Shown one piece after another: positions 1 to 8,820 of a stretch of DNA of 64,000 bases. A program made the position numbers and the translations under genes. The notes beneath the pieces were generated by a model. That model was given only the letters and a program-made list of their open reading frames with translations, searched no databases and was not told the origin of the DNA. The first letter of the stretch is position 1. Every line of letters begins with the position of its first letter. Source of the DNA: Paracoccaceae bacterium (GTDB lineage Bacteria; Pseudomonadota; Alphaproteobacteria; Rhodobacterales; Rhodobacteraceae). The stretch spans positions 310,001-374,000 of the forward strand of contig WGNF01000007.1 in NCBI GenBank assembly GCA_016124615.1. Reading direction: 5' to 3'.

Positions 1-1230
1 GCCCATCGACGCCAGCAGCGAATAGACCGCCACGTACTGGCTGGTCTGCGCCGTCACCAGCGCAACCTTGGCGTTCAGCAGCACCTGTTCGGCCGTCAGC
101 ACGTCCAGCGTGGTGCGTGAGCCCAGCTTGGCCTCTTCCCGCACGCCGTCAAAGGCGACCTGCGCCGCCCGCACCTGTTCCTGGTTGGCCGAGATGCTCG
201 CCCGCGCCACCGAAAGCTGCGCCCAGGCGTTGCCGACGTTCTGCGCCACAGTCAGCGTCGTTTGCATCAGTTCGGCCTTCACCGCGGCGTCATTGGCGGC
301 CGCCTGCCGATAGACCGAGGACAGTTGCCCACCGTAATAGATCGGCTGCGTCATCGTCAGGGTCAGGCTTTCGCCCGCGTTGCTCTTGTTGTCGATCCCG
401 GTCTTGATCGCGGCCGCTATCGACGGCCCGCTTGCCGCGGCCGCGCTGCGCACGGAATAGTCGGATGCCGCCACCTGATGCTGCGCCTGCAACACCGAGG
501 GGTGGGTGCGGGCGGCAACGGTTTCGGCCTCGGCCAGCGATTTCGCCGTCGCCGGTTCGCGCGGCGGCGCCTGCAGGCTGCCCGGATAGGACCCCACCGC
601 GGCCCGGTAAGATTCGCGCGCCACCGCAAGGTTACCCTGCGCCGCGACCAGCCCCGCCTGCGCGGCGGCCAGGGCGGCCTGCGCCTGCGCCACGTCGGTC
701 TTGGTGACCTCGCCCACGTCGAACTTGTCCTGCGTGGCCTTCAGTTCCTGTTGCAGCACGTTGACGTTGTTCTGTTGCAGCGACACCGTCTGCGCGTTCT
801 GCAAGACGGTCACATAGGCACTGACGGCCCCCAACAGCACCTGCTGTTCAACGCCGACCAGCGCCTGCCGGGTGGCCAGCACGGTTTCCTTGGTCGCGGC
901 GACGGCATCCCGTTCGCGCCCGCCATTATAAAGCGTCAGCGAGGCTTGCAGCGCCAGCGTGCCGTAAAGGTTGTTGCCGTAGGTCGAGTTGGTCGCCGGG
1001 TTCTGCCACGCGCCCTGGGCGACAAAGGCCACGACCGGCCGCAGCGCCGCGACGGCCTGGGCCACGCCCTCGTCCGCGGCGCGCAGAACCGCCCGGTTCT
1101 GTTCCAGCAGGTGAGAATTGCGGTAGGCCATCACCAGCGCGTCGGTCAGGCTTTCCGCATGTGCGGTTGGCGCGATCAGAGCCGTCGTGGCCATGAGGGC
1201 GAACATCTTCCGAAAGCTCGAACCTGCCAT
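1..1230 (-). CDS. TolC family outer-membrane channel protein (partial, 3' end outside window)
   Basis: Only the N-terminal 410 codons are visible; the gene runs off the left edge. The start at 1230 has an AGGAGA ribosome site and gives a signal peptide ending in AHA (about residue 25). The mature part begins SLTDALVMAYRNSH and continues with long alanine- and glutamine-rich heptad-like helices and the LYNGGR motif (about residues 100-105), all typical of the TolC/OEP channel of type I secretion and RND efflux. Such proteins form trimeric outer-membrane ducts. No membrane-fusion partner is in the window, so the exported substrate cannot be told. It lies 39 bases behind the methyltransferase-like gene and probably shares its transcript. 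Confidence 0.9.
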   Translation of the reverse strand, partial: MAGSSFRKMFALMATTALIAPTAHAESLTDALVMAYRNSHLLEQNRAVLRAADEGVAQAVAALRPVVAFVAQGAWQNPATNSTYGNNLYGTLALQASLTLYNGGRERDAVAATKETVLATRQALVGVEQQVLLGAVSAYVTVLQNAQTVSLQQNNVNVLQQELKATQDKFDVGEVTKTDVAQAQAALAAAQAGLVAAQGNLAVARESYRAAVGSYPGSLQAPPREPATAKSLAEAETVAARTHPSVLQAQHQVAASDYSVRSAAAASGPSIAAAIKTGIDNKSNAGESLTLTMTQPIYYGGQLSSVYRQAAANDAAVKAELMQTTLTVAQNVGNAWAQLSVARASISANQEQVRAAQVAFDGVREEAKLGSRTTLDVLTAEQVLLNAKVALVTAQTSQYVAVYSLLASMG

Positions 1231-1269
1231 CTGTCTTCTCCTGCTCAACTGTTTCTTCTGATTAAGCGC

Positions 1270-1923
1270 CTAAAGAACGAACGCGCGGCGGGTTGCAAAA
1301 CCGGCAAGCACCGGTGCGCTGGCGTTGAAGGCAAAGCGCCAGGCGACCACGCCGTCGATCTTGTGGCCGATCCGGCAGCTGCCCAGCGCGCCTTCCATGA
1401 AAAGCGCGCCGATGCGGCCGCCTTCCTTCAGTTGCGCGGCCACCGCCTCGGGAAGCTGTTCGATGGCGCCCTGCACGGTGATGACGTCGAACGGGCCATC
1501 GGCGGCAGCGCCCGTGGCCAGCGGCGCGACCCGCACCACGGCGTTGGTCACGCCTTCGGCCGCCAGCGTGCGGCGGGCGGCGGCGGCAAGCGCGTCATCC
1601 GCCTCGACCGCGACAACCTCGCCTGCCAGACGCGCGATCACCGCGGTCGAATAGCCCATGCCGCACCCCAGATCGAGCACCCGTTCCTCTGGCTGAATGT
1701 CGAGCGCGTCGAGCATCTTGGCCAGCGTGCGCGCCTCCAGCACGACCCGGTCGGCGCCGATGGCGAGATTCTCGCCGACATAAGCCGCCTCGCGGCTGGC
1801 CTCGGGCAGATAAACCTCTCGCGGGATGGCCAGCATGGCCTCGATGATCGGATACTTGGTCACGTCAGAGGGGCGAACTTGGGTATCGACCATCATGGTG
1901 CGGCGCAGCGCGAAGTCGGTCAT
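1270..1923 (-). CDS. Protein-L-isoaspartate O-methyltransferase family protein
   Basis: 217 residues starting MTDFALRRTMMVDTQVRPSD. The SAM-binding motif LDLGCGMGYSTAVIARLAG and the following acidic VEADD strand define a class I methyltransferase of the PIMT (Pcm) family, which methylates L-isoaspartyl residues in damaged proteins. The alphaproteobacterial branch is divergent: the usual LEIGTGSGYQ motif is replaced, so repair activity is likely but not certain. An in-frame upstream extension to 1989 exists but lacks family similarity, so I chose the ATG at 1923. It precedes the TolC-family gene on the same strand. Confidence 0.85.
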   Translation of the reverse strand: MTDFALRRTMMVDTQVRPSDVTKYPIIEAMLAIPREVYLPEASREAAYVGENLAIGADRVVLEARTLAKMLDALDIQPEERVLDLGCGMGYSTAVIARLAGEVVAVEADDALAAAARRTLAAEGVTNAVVRVAPLATGAAADGPFDVITVQGAIEQLPEAVAAQLKEGGRIGALFMEGALGSCRIGHKIDGVVAWRFAFNASAPVLAGFATRRAFVL

Positions 1924-2009
1924 GTCTGAACTCGTCGGTCTAGTTTCGCTTGGCATTCTCTTGCCACAGAACCGCGGCCTCGGCAACATCGCCCGAACGC
2001 GCAGAACGA

Positions 2010-2037
2010 CTTGCGTGGCATATTGTCTTGGTATAGG
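2010..2037 (+). promoter_or_regulatory. Candidate promoter of tRNA-Cys
   Basis: A -35-like CTTGCG (2010-2015) and a -10-like TATAGG (2032-2037) are separated by 16 bases and end 15 bases before the first base of the mature tRNA. Position and spacing fit a sigma-70-type tRNA promoter; it was found by eye only. Confidence 0.4.
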
Positions 2038-2052
2038 TCGGAGCCCGGCCGA

Positions 2053-2126
2053 GGCGAGTTGGCGGAGAGGTTACGCAGCGGATTGCAAATCCGTGAAGAC
2101 CGGTTCGATTCCGGTACTCGCCTCCA
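2053..2126 (+). tRNA. tRNA-Cys (GCA)
   Basis: The acceptor stem GGCGAGT (2053-2059) pairs with ACTCGCC (2116-2122). The discriminator base is T (U73), characteristic of tRNA-Cys, and CCA is encoded at 2124-2126. The anticodon GCA lies at 2085-2087 in loop TTGCAAA, and the T arm reads GGTTCGATTCC. It is a complete cloverleaf. Confidence 0.97.
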
Positions 2127-2417
2127 GCCTTTCCCTTTTCGCTGATGGCACTTGACCTTGGGCGATGCCGCAGGGCGCCGGTGGCCCGATGCGAACGTCG
2201 CCCCCCCGGTCACCCTTCGATGCCGCCGGTTTGAGCGGCGAAAACCCGCAGGGCAAGCGCGGCGGCCTTTTCTTGCAGGGCATCAGCGGCTAGGATGCCG
2301 CACGAGCGTAACGGGACCAGAAGCCCGGGCGCGCCGATCGTGCAGGACGAAACGGGCAGGGGCTGGATCACGGCCAGACAAGCGCGGCGATGAGTTCGCG
2401 CGTCAAAGGGGGCAAGA
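2127..2417. other. Intergenic region between tRNA-Cys and the SPOR lipoprotein gene
   Basis: This 291-base stretch has no convincing gene. Open frames here on the minus strand run through the tRNA and give the well-known spurious peptide ending in FTDLQSAA. A small hairpin (GGCATC / GATGCC, 2279-2299) is visible. The promoter for the downstream lipoprotein operon must lie here or upstream, but I cannot pick it out. Confidence 0.5.
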
Positions 2418-3353
2418 ATGACGAAAGCAGGGATCGGGAAACTGGGCCTGATGCTGGGAACAGCGTTGGCCCTGTCGGGCTGTCAGGAGGGCACGCAGCC
2501 CTTCGCTTTTCTCAAGAACAAACCGGCCGATGCGGCCACCACCGCGACGCCACCGGCGCCATCCAGTTCCGTCAAGCTGGTCGACCGCGATGTCGAGGCG
2601 CCCGAGGTGTTCCAGACCACCGACAAGGGCCTGTGGGACGGTCGCCCCTCGCTGGGCGGCGTCTGGGTCGCGGCGCCTGACGTGAAGGAACCCGAGCGGG
2701 TGATCATCCGCAACCCGGCGAATGGCAAGTTCATCATCGGCGCGCTGTTCCGGCGCGAGTTGCTGAACCCCGGCCCGAAGCTGCAGCTGTCGTCCGACGC
2801 GGCCGAGGCGCTGGGGCTGCTGGCCGGCCAACCTGCCACGATCAAGGTCACCGCGTTGCGGCGGCAGGAAACCCCGGCACCGACGCCCGACGCGACCAAG
2901 CCCGCGCTCGACACCAACGAGGCGATCCAGTCCAAGCCGATCGCCGACATTTCGGCCACCGCCAGCGCCGCCATCGACAAGGCCACCGGCCCCGCCCCGA
3001 AGCCCGGCAAGACCGTGGCGCCGCCGATGCGACCCGCCGCCGCAGGCGCCGCCCCGGCGGCCGCCGCGGCGGTTTCCACCAGTGCCCCGGCCAAACCGGC
3101 GGCCCCTGCCCCGACGGCCTCGGGCGAGAAAGCCTATCTGCAGATCGGCATCTTCTCGGTCGAGGCGAACGCCACCCGCGCCGCCAAGACGCTGAAAGCC
3201 AAGGGCCTCGACTCCTCGGTGGTGAAAGAGGAAAGCCAGGGCAAGACATTCTGGCGTGTGCTGATCGGGCCGACCGACGCCGCGGCCCGGGCCACCACTC
3301 TCGCGAAAGTGAAGTCCCTCGGCTTCGCCGATGCCTATCTCGTGTCGAAATGA
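2418..3353 (+). CDS. Lipoprotein with RlpA-like fold and C-terminal SPOR domain
   Basis: 311 residues. A lipobox LSGC (cysteine about residue 22) predicts a lipoprotein. Residues about 75-155 (GGVWVAAPDVKEPERV ... SSDAAEALGL) resemble the double-psi barrel of RlpA, but the NDRGPF segment carrying the catalytic Asp is replaced, so lytic transglycosylase activity is doubtful. A long Ala/Pro-rich linker leads to a SPOR domain (about 236-311), which in known proteins binds septal, denuded peptidoglycan. An AAGGGGG ribosome site precedes the ATG. It lies directly upstream of a D,D-carboxypeptidase gene, consistent with a cell-wall or division role. Confidence 0.85.
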   Translation: MTKAGIGKLGLMLGTALALSGCQEGTQPFAFLKNKPADAATTATPPAPSSSVKLVDRDVEAPEVFQTTDKGLWDGRPSLGGVWVAAPDVKEPERVIIRNPANGKFIIGALFRRELLNPGPKLQLSSDAAEALGLLAGQPATIKVTALRRQETPAPTPDATKPALDTNEAIQSKPIADISATASAAIDKATGPAPKPGKTVAPPMRPAAAGAAPAAAAAVSTSAPAKPAAPAPTASGEKAYLQIGIFSVEANATRAAKTLKAKGLDSSVVKEESQGKTFWRVLIGPTDAAARATTLAKVKSLGFADAYLVSK

Positions 3354-3377
3354 CCTTGGACCGGATTGCCTGATCGC

Positions 3378-4535
3378 ATGACCCATCGCCTGCCCCCCCT
3401 GTTCGCCGCGCTCGTCGCGATTGTTCTGGCCCTGCCAGCCGCTGCGTTCGATACCGCGGCGACCGCCGCCTATGTCGTGGACGTCAACACCGGCACCGTT
3501 CTGCTGAACAAGGACGGCGACACCCCGATGCCGCCCGCGTCGATGTCGAAGCTGATGACCATCGACCTCTTGTTTCAGGCGCTGGCGGCCGGGCGGGTGC
3601 AGCTTGATACGCCGTTCACGGTTTCGACCCGGGCCAAGAACATGGGCGGCTCGACCATGTTCCTGAACGAACGCGACCGCCCGACGGTGGAGCAACTGAT
3701 CCAGGGCATCATCGTGCTGTCGGGCAACGACGCCTGCGTGACGGTGGCCGAGGGGCTTGCCGGGTCCGAAGAGGCCTTTGCCGAGCAGATGAATATCGAG
3801 GCCAAGAAACTCGGACTGACGAACTCGCATTACGCCAACGCCTCGGGCTGGCCCGATCCCGGCCAGTTGATGAGCATGCACGACCTTGCGACGCTCGCCA
3901 TCCACATCATGAAGACCTACCCGCAGTATTATCACTACTTTTCCGAGCAGAGCTTTGCCTACGACGGCCGCGCCCCGGCGAACGAGGACAACCGCGACCC
4001 GCTGCTGGGCCGGGTGCCGGGCGCCGACGGGATGAAGACCGGGCATACCGAGGCATCGGGTTACGGCCTTGTCGGCACCGCAGTGCAGGGCGGGCGGCGG
4101 GTGCTGGTCGTGCTGAACGGGATGACGTCGATGGCCGGGCGGGGAACCGAGGGCGAAAAGCTGCTCAACTGGGCGTTCCGTCAGTTCGCCGAAAAGACGG
4201 TGGCCAAGAAGGGCGCCGTGGTGGCGACGGCGCCGGTGTGGATGGGCCAGGCGACCAGCGTGGGGCTGGTGCCCGCCGAAGACGCCACGGTGCTGCTGCC
4301 GGTCACGGCGGGCGCGTCGATCGACGCCAAGGTGGTCTATTCGGGCCCGGTGCGGGCGCCGATCAAGGCCGGGCAGAAGCTGGCCGATCTGGTGATCAGC
4401 GAGGCCGGCATGGAGGATCGCCAGATCCCGCTGGTCGCGGCGGCGGACGTGCCGCAGGGCGGCTACATGCGCCGGATCGAGACGGCGGTCATCGTGCTGT
4501 CGCGCAAGTTCGGCGGGGCGGCGGCAACGCAGTGA
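3378..4535 (+). CDS. D-alanyl-D-alanine carboxypeptidase (penicillin-binding protein 5/6 type)
   Basis: 385 residues with a signal peptide ending AAA (about residue 23). The three serine penicillin-binding motifs are present: SMSK (S55), SGN (115-117) and KTG (220-222), followed by a C-terminal beta domain and an amphipathic tail (VIVLSRKFGG) typical of PBP5/6 membrane anchoring. The enzyme trims the terminal D-Ala of peptidoglycan stem peptides in the periplasm. A TTG at 3366 is an alternative start; I prefer the ATG at 3378 because it gives a clean signal peptide, though neither has a strong ribosome site. Its stop overlaps the next gene's start (GTGA). Confidence 0.93.
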   Translation: MTHRLPPLFAALVAIVLALPAAAFDTAATAAYVVDVNTGTVLLNKDGDTPMPPASMSKLMTIDLLFQALAAGRVQLDTPFTVSTRAKNMGGSTMFLNERDRPTVEQLIQGIIVLSGNDACVTVAEGLAGSEEAFAEQMNIEAKKLGLTNSHYANASGWPDPGQLMSMHDLATLAIHIMKTYPQYYHYFSEQSFAYDGRAPANEDNRDPLLGRVPGADGMKTGHTEASGYGLVGTAVQGGRRVLVVLNGMTSMAGRGTEGEKLLNWAFRQFAEKTVAKKGAVVATAPVWMGQATSVGLVPAEDATVLLPVTAGASIDAKVVYSGPVRAPIKAGQKLADLVISEAGMEDRQIPLVAAADVPQGGYMRRIETAVIVLSRKFGGAAATQ

Positions 4536-5164
4536 GCGGGGCCGCGCGGGGCGCGTTCATCAGCTTCGAAGGCATCGACGGTTCCGGCAAATCGACGCAG
4601 GCGCGGCTGCTGGCTGATACCTTGCGGGCGCAGGGCCGCGATGTGGTGCTGACCCGCGAACCCGGCGGATCGCCGGGCGCCGAGGAAATCCGGCGGCTGG
4701 TGCTGGAAGGCGACCCCGATCGCTGGTCGGCCGAGACCGAAATCCTGCTGTTCACCGCCGCCCGGCGCGACCATCTGGAAAAGACCATCCGCCCGGCGCT
4801 GGTAGCGGGCAAGATCGTCATCACCGATCGCTTTGCGGACTCCACCCGGCTTTACCAGGGCATCACCCGCGGCGATCTGCGTGAAACCGTCGACCGGCTG
4901 CATGCGCTGATGATCGGGGTCGAGCCCGATCTGACCTTCATCATCGACATGGATCCCGGTGTGGGCCTTGCCCGTGCCTTGGCCCGCAAGGGCACCGAAG
5001 AACGGTTCGAGGCGTTCGGCGAGCCGATGCAGGCGCGGATGCGAGCCGGGTTCCTGGCGCTGGCTGCCGAGTTTCCCGCCCGCTCTGTCGTCATCGACGG
5101 CGCCCGCCCGAAAGACGCCGTTGCCGCCGAGATCGCCGGGATCGCCGAAGGTCGGCTGGGATGA
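4532..5164 (+). CDS. tmk: Thymidylate kinase
   Basis: 210 residues, starting at a GTG that overlaps the stop of the carboxypeptidase gene. The P-loop GIDGSGKST (residues 14-22), the TREPGG substrate loop (41-46), the DR motif (99-100) and a LID region after LARALARKG identify dTMP kinase, which converts dTMP to dTDP. Length matches the family. It overlaps the holB start by four bases (ATGA), so tmk and holB are translationally coupled, as in many bacteria. Confidence 0.97.
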   Translation: MSGAARGAFISFEGIDGSGKSTQARLLADTLRAQGRDVVLTREPGGSPGAEEIRRLVLEGDPDRWSAETEILLFTAARRDHLEKTIRPALVAGKIVITDRFADSTRLYQGITRGDLRETVDRLHALMIGVEPDLTFIIDMDPGVGLARALARKGTEERFEAFGEPMQARMRAGFLALAAEFPARSVVIDGARPKDAVAAEIAGIAEGRLG

Positions 5165-6282
5165 GCGACGAGGCCCCCGATCCCGATCGCGTCGAGGGCG
5201 CCCCGCATCCACGCGACACCGTTCTTCTGCGCGGCCAGGCGGCGGCAGAGGCCGCGTTTCTGGATGCCGTCCGGACCGGGCGGATGCACCACGGCTGGCT
5301 CTTGACCGGGCCGCGCGGCGTCGGCAAGGCCACGCTCGCCTGGCGCCTTGCACGGTTTCTGCTGGCCGAGGCGCCCGCCGATGCCGGGTTGTTCGGCGCG
5401 CCGCCGCCACCCGAAACGCTGGACATTCCGCCCGATCACCCGATTGCCCGGCGTGTGGCTGCGCAATCCGAAGGGCGGCTGAAGCTGATCCGCCGCACGC
5501 CGGATGAAAAGACCGGACGGCTGCGCAGCGTCATCACGGTGGATGACGTGCGCGGGTTGAAAAGCTTCTTTCACCTCTCCGCCGCCGACGGCGGGCGCCG
5601 CATCGTGATTGTCGATCCGGTCGACGAGATGAATCCCAACGCCGCCAACGCGCTGCTGAAAGAACTGGAAGAACCGCCGAAGGACGCGGTTCTGCTGCTG
5701 ATCAGCCACCAGCCGTGGCGGCTTCTGCCCACCATCCGCTCGCGCTGCCGCGAGTTGCGGCTGTCACCGCTGGGCCCGCAGGACATGGCCGTGGCGCTGG
5801 CCGCCGCGGGTGCCGAAGGCACCGACGCGGCGGCGCTTTCCGAACTCGCCGCCGGATCGGTGGGCGAGGCGATCCGGTTGGCCAACCTCGATGGCGTCGC
5901 CAGCTACGCGGCGCTTGTCGCGCTCTTTGCCGGCATCCCACGGATGGAACGGCCAAAGGCGCTGGCGCTGGCCGACAGCGCAGGCGCGCGCGGGGCCGAG
6001 GCGCGGTTCGACCTGATGCTGACCCTGATCGAGACCTTTCTGGCCCGCGCCGCCCGCACCGGTGCCCTTGGCGCCCCGCCGCCTGAGGCGGTTCCGGACG
6101 AGGCCGCGCTGCTGATGCGCCTTGCGCCCGATCCGGCGGCAGGGCGTGGCTTTGCCGACCTGCAGCAGACGCTGGGCGCACGGGCACGCCGTGGCAAGGC
6201 AGTCAACCTTGACCCTGCCACGCTTCTGCTCGATATGGTCCTGAAGATTGATGAAACGGCGGGAACGCTTGGCCCGCGCTGA
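5161..6282 (+). CDS. holB: DNA polymerase III subunit delta'
   Basis: 373 residues. A AAA+ fold is indicated by GPRGVGKA (50-57), the DVR...FHLSAADGG segment, the Walker B-like IVIVDPVDEMN and the SRCRELRL sensor region. Delta' is a clamp-loader subunit. Its P-loop is intact here, unlike in E. coli, though alphaproteobacterial delta' subunits often keep it. The start overlaps the tmk stop, and the tatD start follows the stop by only six bases, so these genes form one operon. Confidence 0.95.
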   Translation: MSDEAPDPDRVEGAPHPRDTVLLRGQAAAEAAFLDAVRTGRMHHGWLLTGPRGVGKATLAWRLARFLLAEAPADAGLFGAPPPPETLDIPPDHPIARRVAAQSEGRLKLIRRTPDEKTGRLRSVITVDDVRGLKSFFHLSAADGGRRIVIVDPVDEMNPNAANALLKELEEPPKDAVLLLISHQPWRLLPTIRSRCRELRLSPLGPQDMAVALAAAGAEGTDAAALSELAAGSVGEAIRLANLDGVASYAALVALFAGIPRMERPKALALADSAGARGAEARFDLMLTLIETFLARAARTGALGAPPPEAVPDEAALLMRLAPDPAAGRGFADLQQTLGARARRGKAVNLDPATLLLDMVLKIDETAGTLGPR

Positions 6283-6288
6283 GGCCAG

Positions 6289-7089
6289 ATGACACCCGAA
6301 ATCGTCGACAGCCACTGCCACCTCGACTTTCCGGATTTCGAGGGCGAGCGCGACGCCGTCGTGGCCCGCGCCGTCGCCGCCGGGGTCACGCGGATGGTCA
6401 CGATCTGCACCCGGCTGGACAATGTGGGCAAGGTGCAGGCCATCGCCGACAGCTATCCGCAGGTCTTCTTTGCCGCGGGAATCCACCCGATGCGCGCCGC
6501 CGAAGAGCCGCTGACGACGGTGGAAACGCTGGTCGCGCTGGCCCGGCATCCGAAATTCGTCGGGCTGGGCGAAACCGGGCTCGACTACCACTATTCCGCC
6601 GACAGCAAGGAGGTGCAGCAGCAAAGCCTGCGCATCCACATTGCCGCCGCGCGCGAAACCGGGCTGCCGCTGATCATCCACGCCCGCGACGCCGATGACG
6701 ACATGGCCCGCATCCTGACCGAGGAATACCGGGCGGGCGCCTATCCGTGTGTCATGCATTGCTTTTCGTCGTCGGCCGCGCTGGCTGAGGCGGCGCTGGC
6801 GCTTGGCTTTTACCTTTCGATGTCCGGCATCGCGGCCTTCCCGAAATCGGCCGACCTGCGCGCGATCTTTGCCGCAGCCCCGCTGGACCGGATTCTGGTG
6901 GAAACCGACAGCCCCTATCTTGCCCCGCCGCCGCATCGCGGGTGCCGCAACGAACCGGCCTATACCGCACTGACCGCCCGTGTCGGCGCGGACCTCTTCG
7001 GGCTTGCTTACGAGGATTTCGCCAAGGCGACCTCGGCCAACTTCGACCGGCTGTTCACCAAGGCCGCCGCGTGGAGGCCCGCCGCATGA
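6289..7089 (+). CDS. TatD family metal-dependent hydrolase (DNase)
   Basis: 266 residues of the TIM-barrel TatD family. Metal ligands are visible: H9xH11 in SHCHLD, the Glu in GLGETGLDYH, the His in HARDADDD, the His in MHCFSS and the Asp in ETDSPYLAP. Family members are 3'-5' exonucleases or related phosphohydrolases in the cytoplasm. It follows holB by six bases and overlaps the MBL gene by four (ATGA), a conserved tmk-holB-tatD-MBL arrangement. Confidence 0.93.
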   Translation: MTPEIVDSHCHLDFPDFEGERDAVVARAVAAGVTRMVTICTRLDNVGKVQAIADSYPQVFFAAGIHPMRAAEEPLTTVETLVALARHPKFVGLGETGLDYHYSADSKEVQQQSLRIHIAAARETGLPLIIHARDADDDMARILTEEYRAGAYPCVMHCFSSSAALAEAALALGFYLSMSGIAAFPKSADLRAIFAAAPLDRILVETDSPYLAPPPHRGCRNEPAYTALTARVGADLFGLAYEDFAKATSANFDRLFTKAAAWRPAA

Positions 7090-7886
7090 CGGACCGGTTG
7101 ACCTTCACCATCCTCGGCTGCGGTTCATCCGGCGGGGTGCCACGTCTGGGCGGGCACTGGGGCGCCTGCGATCCGGCCAACCCGAAGAACCGCCGCAGCC
7201 GCTGCTCGATGCTGGTCACCCGGCAGGGCGACGCGGGCAGCACCCGCGTGCTGATCGACACCACCCCCGACATGCGCGACCAGCTGCTGGATGCGGGCGT
7301 GGGCGAACTGGATGCGGTGGTCTATACCCATTCCCACGCCGATCACGTTCACGGCATCGACGATCTGCGGCAGGTCGTGTTCAACACCCGCCGCCGCCTG
7401 CCGGTCTGGGCCGACCGCCCGACGCAAGAGGCGCTGCTCAGCCGCTTCGGCTATGCCTTCGTGCAGCCCGAGGGGTCGCACTATCCGCCGATCCTCGACA
7501 TGCACACGATTGAGGGGCCGGTCACCATCCCCGGCGCCGGGGGGCCGGTGACGCTGATCCCGTTCAGGGTCAGCCACGGCTCGATCGACGCGCTGGGGTT
7601 CCGGGTCGCGGACCTCGCCTACCTGCCCGACGTGATCGAGATCTATCCCGAAGCCTGGGCCGTGCTGGAAGGGCTCGACTGCTGGGTGCTGGACGCGCTG
7701 CGCCGCACGCCGCACCCGACCCACGCGCATCTGGCGCTGGCGCTGGACTGGATCGCCCTTGCCCATCCCCGCCGCGCGGTGCTGACCAACATGCACATCG
7801 ACCTCGACTATGCGGAACTCGAGGCCGAGACGCCGGCCCACATCACCCCCGCCTTCGATGGAATGTCCATCACCTACGAGCTTTAA
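7086..7886 (+). CDS. MBL-fold metallo-hydrolase (PhnP-like)
   Basis: 266 residues with the metallo-beta-lactamase signature THSHADHVHG (81-90) and downstream ligands in SHGS, the LPD segment and the terminal NMHIDLDY. A short Cys/Arg-rich insert near residues 28-40 (CDPANPKNRRSRC) is shared with PhnP-like phosphodiesterases. The exact substrate is not known; cyclic phosphate or nucleotide phosphodiester cleavage is plausible. The start overlaps the tatD stop, so it belongs to the tmk-holB-tatD operon rather than to a phosphonate locus, and the phosphonate function should not be transferred. Confidence 0.88.
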   Translation: MTDRLTFTILGCGSSGGVPRLGGHWGACDPANPKNRRSRCSMLVTRQGDAGSTRVLIDTTPDMRDQLLDAGVGELDAVVYTHSHADHVHGIDDLRQVVFNTRRRLPVWADRPTQEALLSRFGYAFVQPEGSHYPPILDMHTIEGPVTIPGAGGPVTLIPFRVSHGSIDALGFRVADLAYLPDVIEIYPEAWAVLEGLDCWVLDALRRTPHPTHAHLALALDWIALAHPRRAVLTNMHIDLDYAELEAETPAHITPAFDGMSITYEL

Positions 7887-7887
7887 G

Positions 7888-8817
7888 GTGGGCGCCCTCC
7901 TCGAGGTCATCCTGCCGATCTTTCTGGTGCTGGGCTTTGGCTATCTCGCCACCTGGCGCGGGCTGTTCAGCGATGCCAGCGTCGACGGGCTGATGCAGTT
8001 CACCCAGACCTTCGCGCTGCCGATGCTGCTGTTCCGGGCGATCTCGACCCTCGACCTGGCGCAAAACTTCGACCCGCGCCTGCTGCTGACCTACTACACC
8101 GGCGCCGTGGCGGGCTTTCTGGCGGGCATCTTCGGCGCGCGCCTGCTGTTCGGGCGGAAGTGGGAGGATTGCGTCGCCATCGGCTTCGTCTGCCTTTTCT
8201 CCAACACGCTGATGCTGGGCATTCCGATCACCGAACGCGCCTATGGCACGCAGGCGCTGGCGGGCAACTACGCCATCATCTCGATCCACGCGCCATTCTG
8301 CTATGCGCTGGGGATCACCGTGATGGAACTGGTGCGCCATCGCGGCGGCGGCATTCGCAAGACCGCCACCCACGTCGTGCGCGCGATGTTCCGCAATTCG
8401 CTGGTGATCGGCATCTCGCTGGGGCTGGCGGTGAATCTGACCGGCCTCGTGCTGCCCAAGGTGCTGACCGACGCGATGGATATGCTGGTCCGCGCCGCCG
8501 TGCCCGCGGCGCTGTTCGGGCTTGGCGGCATCCTTTACCGCTACCGCCCCGAGGGCGATCTGCGCGTCATCGCCTGGGCCTGCGCCGTGTCGCTGTTGCT
8601 GCACCCGGCGGTCACCTGGGGCATGGGCAGCGCGCTGCGCCTGAACCCGGCGCAGTTCCGCTCGGCGGTGGTGACCGCCTCGGTGGCTCCGGGGGTCAAT
8701 GCCTACCTCTTCGCCAACATGTATGGCGTGGCCAAGCGGGTCGCGGCCTCGACGGTGCTGATTTCCACCGGCCTCGCCATCTTCACCGTCTGGCTCTGGC
8801 TGACGGCGCTGGGTTAG
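7888..8817 (+). CDS. AEC family transporter (auxin efflux carrier type)
   Basis: 309 residues, starting at a GTG one base after the MBL gene's stop with a weak GAG ribosome site; an ATG at 7858 is an alternative. The sequence has about ten hydrophobic segments in the two five-helix halves of the AEC/PIN-like fold, with the conserved Asn-containing LGIPITERAYG and the C-terminal APGVNAYLFANMYG. Substrates of bacterial AEC carriers are small organic acids or unknown. It is probably the last gene of the + strand operon that starts with the lipoprotein or carboxypeptidase gene. Confidence 0.85.
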   Translation: MGALLEVILPIFLVLGFGYLATWRGLFSDASVDGLMQFTQTFALPMLLFRAISTLDLAQNFDPRLLLTYYTGAVAGFLAGIFGARLLFGRKWEDCVAIGFVCLFSNTLMLGIPITERAYGTQALAGNYAIISIHAPFCYALGITVMELVRHRGGGIRKTATHVVRAMFRNSLVIGISLGLAVNLTGLVLPKVLTDAMDMLVRAAVPAALFGLGGILYRYRPEGDLRVIAWACAVSLLLHPAVTWGMGSALRLNPAQFRSAVVTASVAPGVNAYLFANMYGVAKRVAASTVLISTGLAIFTVWLWLTALG

Positions 8818-8820
8818 GCG

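Noticed and set aside
262..1929. Long + strand open frame of 555 codons opposite the TolC and methyltransferase genes
   Set aside because: It is antisense to two well-supported genes, has Arg/His-rich composition typical of high-GC shadow frames and no motif.
2071..2283. Minus-strand open frame ending in FTDLQSAA
   Set aside because: It is the familiar spurious translation across tRNA-Cys.
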